DNA of 64,000 bases from contig OX155957.1 of the NCBI GenBank assembly GCA_944548615.1, forward strand, positions 21,372,035 through 21,436,034, read 5' to 3'. Position numbers and translations under genes: made by a program. The notes under the pieces are model-generated. The model saw only the letters and a program-made list of their open reading frames with translations, made no database searches and was not told the origin of the DNA. The stretch is from Micropterix aruncella. Lineage: Eukaryota; Arthropoda; Insecta; Lepidoptera; Micropterigidae. Positions 23,570 to 35,665 of this stretch are shown piece by piece (within the stretch, counting starts at the first letter, position 1; the number at the start of each line of letters is the position of its first letter).

Positions 23570-23888
23570 CTGAGTGGCAGTGATCAAAGCAGCGCCCATC
23601 AGTACGGAGAACGTTGCGAAGCAAATGGTGTAGTTTTTCTCCTGGCGTTCCGGATTGCAAGGGTGGTCCGGGAACGCGGTCGAGTGGTCCAGCGCGATGC
23701 CCACGAAGAACATGGCCAGGCCCCAGCCCAGCGAGCCGAACATGCGCTGGTGGCCGTACCTGTCGGCGTCTTCACCCAGAAGAGTTATGACGGCCGAGTC
23801 CGCTAGAGTAATCGCCGGGGCGCTGAAGAACTCTCCGATTACGACGAGCAGTAGGAGTAGGAAGAAGGCCTTCTGGATGTCTTGAGTC
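23570..23888 (-). CDS. MFSD6: MFSD6-like transporter, exon 5
   Basis: Phase 2 to 0, 319 bp, CACAG|GACTCA to ACTCAG|GTTATA (a weak donor). Encodes helix AFFLLLLLVVIGEFFSAPAI, ADSAVITLLGEDADRYGHQR, and MFGSLGWGLAMFFVG, the MFS glycine-rich motif, then a loop with PDHPCNPERQEKNYTICF (NYT is a potential N-glycosylation site) and a helix. The QR.WGS.GWG pattern is typical of MFSD6 and its LacY-like relatives. Confidence 0.9.
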
Positions 23889-24030
23889 CTGTGTTAAGAG
23901 TTAAAATGGTTATAAAGAAGTGATCTTTGATGATGGAAGAAGTGATGATCTTTGAAAAGCATTCGATATAATTATATGCTATAAGATAATTGAAAACGAC
24001 TAACTGGAAATTATAACATGGACCCTGTAC

Positions 24031-24303
24031 CAGTGGCGTAACTAAAATAAAATAAAATAAAATAAAAATAAAATAAAAGAAATGGGCCCCGTTGCAAATT
24101 TAACAAAAGGCCCTCCCCCTACTTATTTACATTTATTATGCAAAATCATCGATCAGTTTCGAGACATCCATTTTTCCGGCTTCTTTAGCTTCCTAGCAGA
24201 GTTGGATGCAACGTCGGTCGTAGACTGAAGTTCCATTTAGGCCCCCAAACCATTGTGGCCCCCGGTGCGCCGCACCATCTACACCGGCTTAGTTACGCCA
24301 CTG
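24031..24303. mobile_element. hAT-type MITE with perfect TIRs and 8-bp TSD
   Basis: CAGTGGCGTAACTA at the left and its exact reverse complement TAGTTACGCCACTG at the right, flanked by the 8-bp duplication CCCTGTAC (24023-24030 and 24304-24311). 273 bp, with an internal (AAAAT)n stretch. No coding capacity. In MFSD6 intron 4. Confidence 0.92.
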
Positions 24304-24529
24304 CCCTGTACATATCTACATAAGAAGGAAGAGACGACAACACCGACAACACAAGAAGATGACGTCTTAGGAAAAGCCAGCAACAAGAGATATACAAGTC
24401 GCCTGGGAATAAATCACAACAAAGGAAAAGCATACAAGAACACCGACCAACAAGTTATTCAATAGAGTGGCTTAATTTTAGATTTTTTTTAGCGTAATTA
24501 ATGTCTTCATCAGGGGTGAAGCTTCATTC

Positions 24530-24830
24530 ATTTATACAGGGTGTTATTACTGCACGGGCATATTTTGTGGGTGAATCAGTACAACAAAGTAAAGACTTTT
24601 GATTAAAAGAAATTAAAAAAACAAAAAAAAAATGTTTTTTTTTCATATTTTTTTTTATTTTTAAATAGTATGAAAAGCTACGATCACGATGTGGTAGGTA
24701 AAATGCCGCTAATATTGTTTATTTACGATATATACGCTAGATAGCGCTAGATAGCGCAGCGCGCTCAAAAACTTCTCAAACCTTTATTTAAAAGTCAACT
24801 TCTTCAAATTTAAAAAAAAAAACCTAAAAT
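24530..24830 (+). repeat. family E related fragment
   Basis: Shares GTGAATCAGTAC, ACTTTTGAT, GTGGTAGGTAAAAT and GATAGCGCAGCGCGCTCAA with the ends of the repeat at 13890-15190. A tract of A and T runs lies between them. Unclassified. Confidence 0.45.
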
Positions 24831-24839
24831 ATTTTTTTC

Positions 24840-26325
24840 CAAAACGCATCAAAAGCTATTTCCAAAAAGCAGCGTTTCTAGAATCAAGTAAGTCAAATAG
24901 GGTCATCATCAATTAATAAGATTTACACTGATGTTAGTTAACGGTGCAAAGAACTCCAGTTCCAATCCAACCTAACACAAATGTGACGAACCTACCTCTA
25001 TAACCAATAAAGTAGGTATATACCATAGGTGTACCATAGGTGTACCCTTGAATTTCATGGACTGGGTCCCAAATGGCTCCCATGATTGTTCTCAGAAAAT
25101 AATATCATGTAGAAGAAGTGAAATGAAAACCTTGATAATATGACGGGCTAAAAACCAGACAAAAAATACAATAACGAAAAGATAACTACAGAATTCACAG
25201 CGTCGTGTAACTGCGCATTTACACCAAGCGAGCGGATGCTCATTCTCTCTGCCAAAATCGCGTGATTTTAACCAGAGTGGGGGAAGCTTAATAGCATTCT
25301 AACCGCCGTTCGGCGGTATCGACATATATGCGTATAAAACAAAGAATCGCTCATTCGTTTAGTGTAAATTATGTATATGATCAGTGGTGTAAATGACGCT
25401 AGAGAGCGCGAACCACGGAGCAGCTAACTGCTCCGTGGCGCGAACAAAAGCCCAGAGCATTCGTTTGTGTTCAGACGCGCTCGCTCGACTAGGCGGTCTC
25501 TTCAAAGCGTTCTAGCATTCTACGTGCTAAAATCATTTGCGTTCGTGTTTTCATAATGGATTTGACAAACGATGCTTGTCTTCAATTATTAGAATTATAT
25601 CCAGAGCAAAGTTGCTTTTGCTCTGCTCTACATGTTGCACTTTAAGTCTACTATCCACTAGAGATATCATCCACCAACGGCTCTCTGCTTTGTGCTTTGC
25701 ATATGATGATATGATGAGTGCTTTGCATATGATGGTTGCTTATTCACAATGCTGGTAAGGCCCTAAGCTATTTGAGCTATTGCTGATATTTAAGTATATA
25801 TGACATTGCTCACTCGGACATTTTTTTGGAGGCCCTTAAGAAAGTGGGGACCTTAAGCTATAGCTTGTGTAGCTTATACGTACATTCTGCACTGTTTATT
25901 CAATGACAGGCAACGTTTACTGCAGTGGAGGGAGAAATAAAGCCGATAATTGCATACCTACGGAGATCACCCGCTGCGAATCGTCGCAAAAGAAAATGGC
26001 GTCCCAGAGGTTAATGAATTCATTCGTTTTGTAGTTTCCGTATTCCGATTTCGAGTTATTAAATATTTTAATTTTGATGTAACATAACCTCTGTTCCATC
26101 TAGAAGAAAAGCGTGCCTATCAGAAGATCGACAAACTCTCAGATACGAAAATATTCTAAATATTATGAGATAAAATCCATAAATATCAATGATTGTAAAA
26201 GTCTGCCAACTTTGAAACTGGCCTGTTTTTTTTTGTGGTAGAGTAGTATTTTCCTTTAATTTATGAGTAATATAAATATTATTAAATTCGACTACCCATT
26301 TTAATTAAATAATTACTGATCTTAC
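24840..26325. other. MFSD6 intron 4 remainder, with a perfect 11-bp hairpin
   Basis: TACCATAGGTG is repeated near 25021-25045. At 25413-25438 there is a perfect stem, CCACGGAGCAG with a CTAA loop. A frame from 25556 starts MDLTNDACLQLLELYP, reminiscent of the opening of a MADF-type domain, but it meets stops within 30 codons, so it is at most a transposon-derived fragment. Nothing else is recognised. Confidence 0.35.
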
Positions 26326-26466
26326 CGATAAACGATGGAAGAGAATATCGGGGACACCCAGGAGGAATGGCGTCGTTCGTCGTAGTTGGCAGCATATTTG
26401 ACGTCGACCGGTGATTGTCCTGCTTTGGTTGGGGGTTTTACGGCACGGGGACGTCTTATGTGAGCC
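26326..26466 (-). CDS. MFSD6: MFSD6-like transporter, exon 4
   Basis: Phase 2 to 2, 141 bp, TTTTCAG|GGCTCA to TATCG|GTAAGA. Encodes a basic loop (AHIRRPRAVKPPTKAGQSPV, then VKYAANYDERRHSS) and WVSPIFSSIVYR, the run-in to the next helix. Identified mainly by its flanking phases and acceptor/donor fit; the loop itself is variable. Confidence 0.8.
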
Positions 26467-26852
26467 CTGAAAATTAAACAGCAACTCATTAATGATAAGA
26501 ACCTGTAATCAGTACCTGAGAAGAACCTGTTATCAACCTATCAGTAAGAAGAATGCGGATTCACCGGATTCGAACTTCGAATCTTCGTCATTATTTTAAC
26601 CCCTCCTCTCGCGAAGTAAAAATTCAGCTATCACTTTTGCCCGCGACATTTTCGCGCGTAAAATCGACGCGAGTCGACGACCTTGATACAAACGACCATA
26701 ACTTGTAAACCACTATACGGATCATAAAAAAAATTACTGAAATCGCTGATCGCATTGAAATTTGACATATAAAAAATTATAACTTGGAAATTGGGGGAGT
26801 CGGCCGTTGGTCCCGCAAGGGATGTTAGGGAGTTACCGGGTTAAAGAGGTAC

Positions 26853-27146
26853 ACTGAGAAAAATATAACGATGTAATATACATGGAAATATGCATTTTTC
26901 GACAAGGATTACGTATATAACTCGGACTGTGGTCCATACGTATGAATTACCATAACGCGTATCGGTGTTGGCGTGACGGTAGTTACCGTGCCGTAATATT
27001 AAAACATAATGTTATTTCAAAATTTTGTGTTACGTAATACTTGAACGCCCCCAATTTAACAAAATTACGATTGAAACATCGTTATTTTGTATAAAACCGT
27101 AATAACAAAACGGTAATGTAAGAATCAATTCAATATTTTTCTCAGT
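26853..27146. mobile_element. MITE with 14-bp TIRs
   Basis: ACTGAGAAAAATAT at the left and ATATTTTTCTCAGT at the right are exact inverse complements; 294 bp between outer ends. The target duplication is unclear (left flank GTAC, right flank ATTG), so the superfamily is not assigned. 26550-26850 holds unclassified AT-rich sequence. Confidence 0.65.
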
Positions 27147-27149
27147 ATT

Positions 27150-28250
27150 GTTCCCAATTATTTTTGTGAATAAACATAAAATGATTTTGTGAATAAACAT
27201 TCCCACATTTTGAATCAAATTAACAAGGCCCTTCCATGGAACATAATAATATCGACCAAGATGTCCAAGTTTAGGCACTCCGAGGTACTAAAAGAATTTT
27301 TGAAAAATATATAATTCTGACAAGCAGCCTAGTGGGGGTGGGAGGGAGGGATATTGGCTGGCATCTTGCTAATGTCCGCTCTATAAGTCTTTGAGACATT
27401 GTCTATGTCTCTTGCTCTTTCCCATACATTTTTGCTGGGTCCCCACAGTGGTGCCGACTTGCTTCCAACATTAGGCAAAGGTAGGAGGATGCAAATTTGG
27501 TATGTTATTAAGCAGCTCAAAATCTACCAAATCCCAAATTTGCAAGACTTTTTTGCCTTTTCTGAGTAAATAGTGCTTAAAAATTCACAATATTGTGTAC
27601 GACTCCTGGATATTTACGGCATTGCATGTATGTATGTAGTGTATGTAACCTATATTTTTGGTTGCAGCATTGATTTTATAGTAAAAATCAATGTTTGCAG
27701 CTTTGATATTGCAGGCACATATTTCCGTAAAAAAGTGGCCCGTTTAGGAGCCCCCTTAGTAATCATAAGCTATGGCTTGTTAGAAAGAAACGATCAATCC
27801 GATCAACCTTGTTGCTGTTCATCTCTATCGATAATCGGCGGGGAATTCCACAAATTCTTGGTGCTCCTAATCGGGCTATACTTTTACTGAAATATGTGGC
27901 CACAATATTGTCGGCTATGACTACTTATTAATGCAGCTAAATTGGTTAAATTGGCTATGAATAAAGCTAAATTGGCTAAAGACTATGATTGCCTATGAAC
28001 CCGGCTATGATTACTTATCTGGAAAATACCTAGGTATATATCTGCAAAAGTATGACTCATAATTTTGTTTCATACACGGGCTATACAATCGGGCAATGAT
28101 AGCTAGATGGGCCTTAGGTAGTAATAAGGGCTTATTAAGGGGGGGGGGGGTACAGGGGACGCCCCCCCCACCGATTTTCAAAATATATATCGCGCAGCGA
28201 TAACTCGTTCAATGTTTAATGATATAATCAGGGAGAATCCTGCCTAGTGT
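27150..28250. other. MFSD6 intron 3, unclassified
   Basis: No coding region recognised. 27900-28015 has loosely repeated phrases (GGCTATGA, GCTAAATTGG). A 13-G run at 28140-28152 is followed by a C run at 28163-28170. Open frames at 27030-27278, 27329-27520 and 27573-27890 show no family features. 28430-29005, right of the next MITE, is likewise unclassified; its minus-strand frame at 28584-28841 resembles no family I know. Confidence 0.3.
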
Positions 28251-28417
28251 CAGGCACGTATCCGGGGGATGTAACCCTCGGAAATCCGAGGGTTACATCC
28301 CAATCGGAAATCCGAGGATTTCTTTGTAAGGGCAAATTCAAGTATGGTTAGTGCCGCACGCATTGTTTCAATAAATGTCGTCGACCCCCCCGGAACAGAA
28401 GTCTTGATATGTGCCTG
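28251..28417. mobile_element. hAT-type MITE, CAGGCACGTA ends
   Basis: Starts CAGGCACGTATCCGGGGG and ends GATATGTGCCTG. It contains the palindrome CCCTCGGAAATCCGAGGG and the GCATTGTTTCAATAAATG segment shared with 19347-19427 and 35831-35999. Flanking 8-mers match only at TAGT, so the duplication is decayed. Confidence 0.7.
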
Positions 28418-29009
28418 GGTAGTAACATTAATTTCAATGGTAGTAAGCACCGAAAGTGACTTTTGGCGACCCTAAATAGCGCAGACAATCGAGTCGCGGT
28501 GACATGACAGTCGAAATTAAATATGGAATTTAATATTGCATCATATTAAGGAAAGTTTTTCGGTATTCTCCCATAGTATATTGTTAAGTCTCTGTGGGCA
28601 TACATTTTTTGTAAATATCTATTGCCCCAACGTTAATATTGTCTTCACTAGAAGAGCCTTCACAATCTGGATACTCATTACGAGCGTTCCACAAAGACTG
28701 TTCCACTTGAGAATGCATGGAACTGGAAGATAGCTTGGCGTGATTATAATTATCTTCAATGCTTACCTGCATGGCTAGAGATTTTGTAGAATAAATACTT
28801 TTAATTTTCGGTTGCAGCATCAGTTTTATTTGGACCAACATCGAAAATCCGCTGAAAACCTATTCTTCGCCGAATATTGTCCAAAACCGAAAACGAAACC
28901 GATATTCGATCGTACTCTAGTTAGATAGAACTGACATCTTTGGTTGGCTAACTAAGCGTGACCTTAAATTCGAGATTTAACTTATGGGAAAGTAAATATA
29001 TCTGCTCAC

Positions 29010-29276
29010 CATTCACGTTGATCATATGGATTAACCAGAAACAGCTTGGCATCGGGATGACCGAGAAACTTTTCATCATCAAATATAGGAGCGTCATCTT
29101 GCATCACAGATCGCTTCGAGATTATTTGCGGAATCTCGGGTACTTTGAGTTCGTAGTCTGTCTGGTTGTGGCGAGCCAAGCAGCCGGTCGCTGGAGGCTG
29201 GATAAAACCCAGGGGAAGCGTGAACACTATCCAGGCAGATAAAGAGGCCAATAGCAAGGTTTTACCCTTCTGCCAC
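29010..29276 (-). CDS. MFSD6: MFSD6-like transporter, exon 3
   Basis: Phase 2 to 2, 267 bp, TTTTCCAG|GTGGCA to GAATG|GTGAGC. Encodes a helix (TLLLASLSAWIVFTLPLGFI) followed by a long extracytosolic-type loop: PPATGCLARHNQTDYELKV (NQT potential glycosylation site) and DEKFLGHPDAKLFLVNPYDQ. A long variable loop after the second or third helix is usual in MFSD6. Confidence 0.85.
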
Positions 29277-29375
29277 CTGGAAAATAAATAACCAATCGGT
29301 TAAATAATCTTCTTAAGAAAATATGATGGTTTCCGCACTCTTAGCATAGTTTAGTAACGCGTCCTAGGTAATGTA

Positions 29376-30000
29376 CAACTTGAGCTGTTGACTAAAACGG
29401 GCGAACCCGCCACCTCGGAAGTTTTAAGGATATTTGATTGTTCTGTTTCCAGCGAGATGCGCGTAAAAGGCTTGGGACGAAACAGTCCACTGTCTAGTTA
29501 CGCCACTCGCTCATAATAAGCTAACGCCTTACCGTGAGAAACCGGGTTTGCAACCAGCGGGTTGACACTCGTGCCCTTACTTTAGTTACAGCTAGATTTC
29601 TCCGGCCTCCCGACTAGTTGCGGGTTCGGGGTCGCTTGCGCGGTCCTGTCTCTTACGTAGCGGTGATTCGAAGTATACCGAATCTATCGCGGACCACGGC
29701 GTCCTTTGCCCGGTTCTTCACCCGGTATCAAGTAGCCGAATAGTCGTTTCAAGATCAGTTGCCGTAAGGTTAACAGCTACCACCGCTCTATAGGAAACAA
29801 AGCCGTTTCCAGACTACCCCGGCTATCTGTCGGAATGTATGGTCGATTGGATGACGCCGCACGGTGCGAAAACAGTCCAGGAGCGCCCGAAGTACGATTC
29901 CCAAGGGAACACTGAACTCTGGCATGGGACACCTGCCGTGGCATGGGACACAGAGTCCTTACCGTGGTAGCCCCTTTTCGAGGAGGCTAATGGGAGCTGA
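29376..30000 (-). repeat. RepB copy 4
   Basis: Minus-sense copy. Plus-strand landmarks are GGGCGAACCCGCCACCTC, CAAGATCAGTTGCCGTAAGG and GGCTAATGGGAGCTGAACC near its 5' end at about 29998. It retains most of the unit, with local changes. It stands head-to-tail, about 130 bp apart, with copy 5 in MFSD6 intron 2. Confidence 0.7.
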
Positions 30001-30128
30001 ACCTTGAGTTGACTAGAAACGAGTACTGGAAACACAACTGCACGGGAAACCTTACCTACCCATATTAGAACCATAGCTAAGGTACAAGGAATTATGACGG
30101 TACATTAGTAACAGGGTATATAGGAACA

Positions 30129-30746
30129 ACTAGAGCTACAACGGGCGAACCCGACAGGTGAACGTAGAAGAGTTGGAACGAAAACAGTCCATGCACTGTC
30201 TAGTTACGCCACTCACCCGTAAGAGACCAACGCCTTATCGCGAAATAACCAGATTAATCACACAGCGGGCCGACACTCGCGCCCTTACTTTCAGTTGCAA
30301 CTAGATTACTCCGGTCTCCCGACTGGTTACAGGATCGAGGTCGCTTGCGAGGTCCTCCCCGATCGGTGTCTACCGAATCTATCGCGGACCACGGCATCCT
30401 TAGCCAGACTGATTCACCCGGGAACGGGTGGCCGAATGGTCGTTTCAAAAGCAGTTGCCGTAAGGTTAACAACTACCCCCGCTCTATAGGAAACATTACT
30501 GTTTCCAGAACCCCCCGCTGTTAGTCGGAATGCACAATCGATTGGCTGAAGGCTCACGGTGCTCAAACCGTCTAAGAGCGCCCGAAGGTTGACTTCCAGG
30601 GGAGACTGGCCTGCAGGCCAGCGTCATACCTTGGCTCGCACTTCTGCGTGGAGACCCCCGGATGGGTGTTGTCCAATGCGTTTGACCGATCCTATACAAC
30701 TGGGTCTTAGTGGCCAAACTGCAACAGGGCCTATTAGCTCCCATTA
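30129..30746 (-). repeat. RepB copy 5, full length with 14-nt target duplication
   Basis: The best delimited copy: 618 bp between direct repeats GGTATATAGGAACA (30115-30128 and 30747-30760). In minus sense it runs TAATGGGAGCTAATAGG ... GGACAACACCCATCC ... GCACCGTGAGCC ... GCCGTGGTCCGCGATAG ... GGGTTCGCCCGTTGTAG ... CTCTAGTT. No A tail or simple repeat at the 3' end. No frame is conserved between copies. Confidence 0.85.
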
Positions 30747-30912
30747 GGTATATAGGAACAGCCCGATGGCGAAACCACTCCCTCTGTGTGTGTTTCTTTT
30801 CGCGCAACTATCTACGACAGACTACGTCACTGAAGATTCAAATTCCCAGCCTCACCGAAGCCGCAACTGAGTCGGTTTCTCTAAAGCCCAACTTCCTGGT
30901 TAAACAGCTTAT

Positions 30913-30995
30913 GCCTGGGTCAAGCGGCAAATCGGATAGCGGGTCGTATACGTATATGACCCGCTTTACGACTAGGTATTTGCCGCTTGGCCCTA
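30913..30995. repeat. nested palindrome
   Basis: CAAGCGGCAAAT (30921-30932) pairs with ATTTGCCGCTTG (30978-30989); inside it AGCGGGTC (30938-30945) pairs with GACCCGCT (30958-30965), and the centre GTATACGTATAT is itself near palindromic. No coding function. Confidence 0.75.
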
Positions 30996-31020
30996 TAAGA
31001 AAACCTAGGTAAAGTTTATA

Positions 31021-31696
31021 AAGGTAAGATAAAGAGGTAAAGTTTGTGAGGTTGTAGGAAGTAATCTCTGGATCTACTGAACCGATTAAAAAAAATCTTT
31101 TACCAATAGAAAGCCACGTTAAATCCTTTGTGAGTGTCATAGGCTATATATTAATCCGAAAAATTAAAAGACTTTTTCGTGGTAATCGGATTTGCAAAGT
31201 AAGTCGGAGAAAAAACGATCGAACGATGAGAGATATATGATTATGTTCTAGAGAAAAGTTGTAGAGCTTGATAATGCCTACAAAAAAGTCAGCGACAGCA
31301 TATGTCTAACTTTTATATTTAAGTCACAAAAAGTAGTATTTTATATTAAAAAAATAATTTAAATCGTTAGGTCATGTTTATTGGTCATATTATCAACAAT
31401 TATAAATTCTTATCAAAATAAACAAAAAACTCTTCCCTTTTACTGCATATAATTTCCCTTTTACTGCATAAATGGTTAAAGAAATAAGACGCCCACAAGA
31501 AGATACTCAAAAATAACGGTAATATAGTCAAATTAGCATGCAAATACATACATACATATGCAGTAAAAATATAACCCTTTTTTTGGCAGTCAGAAAATAA
31601 ATCATAGCACTCAGTACCTACTAATCGAACCACATTGATAATTTCATCACAAGTAAAATGTTTTACCGCCCAACGAAGTGGGCACGGGTCAGCTAG
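31021..31696 (+). mobile_element. non-autonomous Helitron, H3
   Basis: 3' end: perfect stem GCCCA/TGGGC (31667-31682) and CTAG at 31693-31696 followed by host T. Inside, GTAGGAAGTAATCTCTGGAT and ACTGAACCGATT, AATAGAAAGCCACGTTAAAT resemble the body of insect non-autonomous Helitrons. The left edge is approximate. Confidence 0.55.
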
Positions 31697-31889
31697 TAAG
31701 GGATATTTGAGAACACTCAAGATTATTGAGAACACTCAAGACATTTACAGCGTCGGTAGTCATGGCAGAAAGAAAGTTTTAAAAGGCTGCTATATTTAAA
31801 GGCTGGCGCCATTAAAGAAATAATGACACGTCGCGGAATTTATTTCGTTATGGAGAAACCAAGCTGTCGCATTTTCTACATCCACTTAC

Positions 31890-32153
31890 CTATCAGCTAG
31901 GCTCCCCCAAAACGGAGCAGAGAGGAACTCCACGAAGGGCCTGGTCCCTATCAGCAGTCCGCACTGCCCAGCGTTCATCCCCATCTGCTTGAAGTACACG
32001 CCCATCAGCGGGAACAGCGATCCGAAAGCCGAATAGAAGAAGAAGTAGAAGGTCTTCACGGTGAGGAGCTCCTGGTCGACGGAACCGCACAGCAGCTCGA
32101 GGATGTCGGACCGACCGCGGATCTTGTGGGTGGCCTCCTTGGGCTGAGGATAT
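31890..32153 (-). CDS. MFSD6: MFSD6-like transporter, exon 2
   Basis: Phase 2 to 2, 264 bp, CCAAATCAG|ATATCC to GATAG|GTAAGT. Encodes LLCGSVDQELLTVKTFYFFF, helix YSAFGSLFPLMGVYFKQMGM, and the MFS_1-like signature QCGLLIGTRPFVEFLSAPFW, then GSLADR (the GxLaDR motif between helices 2 and 3). This is the most diagnostic part of the MFSD6 N-terminal half. Confidence 0.93.
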
Positions 32154-33803
32154 CTGATTTGGAGAAAAGATGACTTTCTGTAGGTTGGTTGGTCCGCAGT
32201 TATCGGAAGCAGGAACGGGATTTTTTAATAACCACATTGGAAAACTAAGAAACCTTTATAGATATCAAAAAGAAATATGTTTGTAGCTATCGATTTAAAA
32301 AAAGACAAAAAAGTCGTAGTTTAACTAGTATTTTGATAATATTGGTGAGTTAGATATTATAGTTAAATTAGTGGAAAAATGTTATTAATTAATTATCTTA
32401 GCAAATAAGTAAATTTGCCGATCTGTTACGATAACAGGGAATTGTGAAAGACGTAATTTTACGCAATATCACCATAAATGTACCACCTTAATTCGGACAT
32501 GAAATATATTTCTATTTCTATTTCGTAATGAAGGGGAAATTTCTAGGACACAATTTCTGTCATTTTTAATAAAAAAATCGGTACACAAAAAATGCGTTTT
32601 TAAATTCTATAAATAATTTAGCGAACTGATGAAGAAGGGCTCTATGTTCATTGCAAAAGTTTATTATGTCGAATAAACTATTACATTCGCAATTTAAAAA
32701 AAAAATGTTGAATTTAAAGAGTGACTATATTATTGACAGAGTGAAAGGGGAATTTAAATTTGGCAAACGTAAAAAGCTTCAGCAAAAATAATTGAAAAAA
32801 GTCAAAGAATTTAGAACCCCTGAGTGGTGCATAGTAGTGCATACCCTTGCTTTTATATTATTTGGTTGCCATAAGTCGTAAGAACGTTAAATCATTAAGG
32901 AATTTTGGTCCATATTAGTTTGAGATTTATAACCTAACAATTCTTAATAATAAAAAACAACGGGTAATATAAATAAATTAAAAATAATTTTGAAAAACGT
33001 TCACTTCTCAAGGAATAATTAAACATTCATTGTTTGCAGTCCGATACTGCTGAAGTATTTATTTATCTAATCCATACAATTATAAAATTAAATCCACAAA
33101 ATATTGTTGCGATAATTCAATCAATTGAAAAATATAGGAAACAGGCAGGACATACCACAATTTTGGAAAAGTGATATTGTTTTAACCTGGAGTCAAGGAT
33201 TAGCTGTTGTTATGATACCTCTTTCTTTGACTTCAATGAATTATTTTTGCAAAAAAAATATATAGGTACTTTAGTCAATTTTGAATTGTTCTTCCACTTT
33301 TGACTAACTATGACAATTTTTACGCGAATTTGATTGTTTATTCGACATACCGACTATATTCATCGCCAGCACAGTATAATAGTGCCACAAGGCCACTCTT
33401 CATTATTCCTTTCAATTATTTTCAGAGTTTTGGAATACATGATTTCTTTGTAAATGAAGGTTTTATTAAAACTGGCTGAAACTCCATTAGGCCCTAAAAA
33501 TCTCCTCTATAAATACCATTTCTCTTGTATGTGTTCATATTTTGATGCATGGTTGTTTATCGATGATATGATTAAGAATAAGAATAATTTTATTTCCGAT
33601 ATGAAATGCTTGAAAAAGTGATATACAAAGTCCGAAGCCCGTACTGATGTACCTACACTCGACTATGTTAGTTTGTAACTTGTGAATTGTGCGCACACTT
33701 ATAGCTATAAAATCAATGCTTATAGTAATATCACTAAGAAAATTTAAAAAAAAGTATCTAATAGGTCTAATGTATCTCAAGAGTGTTTTTAATCTAGATA
33801 ACT
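32154..33803. other. MFSD6 intron 1, left part, AT-rich
   Basis: No transposon ends or coding sequence recognised. 33153-33215 (CATACCACAATTTTGG, GTCAAGGATTAGCTGTTGTT) recurs at 48899-48966 in the same orientation and, with GCGATAATTC upstream, marks a dispersed repeat of roughly 150 bp. The minus-strand frame 33535-33840 is not recognised. Confidence 0.4.
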
Positions 33804-33870
33804 GAATAATGTGTAATGATACATAATACTTCATAACCACGCGAAAGGATATTATAATTATTACAAAAAA

Positions 33871-34700
<830 letters not shown>

Positions 34701-35262
34701 TAACCAATAAAAAACAATAATAAATTAAGAATTAAAATGATAGATATTCAGTAAATAATAATTAGTGAAACATAGTTTATAATGAATATAATTCCAGGAG
34801 GTGCATAAGTAGCTGCGGACGTGCTCATGCGGCTTTATTAATATTGAAGACAGAAACATTTTTGGGAAACATTCTGAGGAATATCACTGAGAAAAGGAAA
34901 AAATGTATCTATTATCTCTAATAAATAAGCAGTATTTATCTCATGAGCGTTTCTATCTCATCAAATAAGCAGTATCTATCTGATGGGCTCTAATAAATAA
35001 GCAGTATCTATCTATCTATTATAGATAGCAGAATAATGTGTAATGATACCTAGATACTACTTCATAACCAAGTGAGAGAGAATAATAATTAGTACAAAAA
35101 ACAACCAATAAAAATATCAATAAAATAAGAATTAAAATGATAGATAGTCAGTAAATGATAATTAGTGAAGCATAATCAATATAATTCCTCGTGCCACTTT
35201 GAAGTTGGAAAAGTTTGATTGGATTATGGTTTCTGAGTTTTTGGATAAGCTGGTCAGCTCAC

Positions 35263-35384
35263 CTGCTGGTGTCCACCTCGCCCTCCGCTTCAGGGTCCAC
35301 CATGGGCCTGATGACTGGTCCAGGCGGCGGCCGCTGTTGGCCGTACCCCCCGTAATCATCCTGACCAGTCTCCATTCGCTCCAT
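35263..35384 (-). CDS. MFSD6: MFSD6-like transporter, exon 1 (start codon)
   Basis: ATG at 35384-35382 opens MERMETGQDDYGGYGQQRPP, then PGPVIRPMVDPEAEGEVDTS, ending in phase 2 at AGCAG|GTGAGC. It is a cytosolic, Pro/Gly/Gln-rich N-terminus. The A of the ATG is preceded by GCGAAC and upstream stops in frame support this start; a second Met is three codons in. With exons 2-9 it yields a 724-aa protein, in the usual size range for insect MFSD6. MFSD6 proteins are multi-pass membrane proteins of the major facilitator superfamily; substrate in insects is not known to me. Confidence 0.82.
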
Positions 35385-35665
35385 GTTCGCAGGCTCTCAC
35401 TCACTCGGTGAACTTAAGCTCGGTTTCTGAAGAACATAGTCATCCGGGAGACGCGACCGACGGCCCTGCTGTCGGAGGAATGAAATTGAAGGCCAAATGT
35501 TACAGTATGGGAATGTCGGCTAAATCGATACGACGGCGCCGTCAGCGGAAGCCGCGATCAATAGTCAACATGAGTAGGGGGATGCGAGAGCACTGGACAT
35601 GCGCGGTAAAGCAGGTCGACGAGCAACAGTCCCTTACTGATAATAAAATAACAGGGCGGTTATGA
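35385..35665 (-). promoter_or_regulatory. MFSD6 5' UTR and probable promoter
   Basis: GC-richer than the surrounding intron and intergenic DNA and free of recognised repeats. In minus sense TTATTATCAGTAAGGG (near 35640) contains TCAGT, the arthropod initiator consensus. There is no evident TATA box 30 bp upstream. The plus-strand frame 35408-35665 (Arg-rich) is a composition shadow. Confidence 0.35.
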
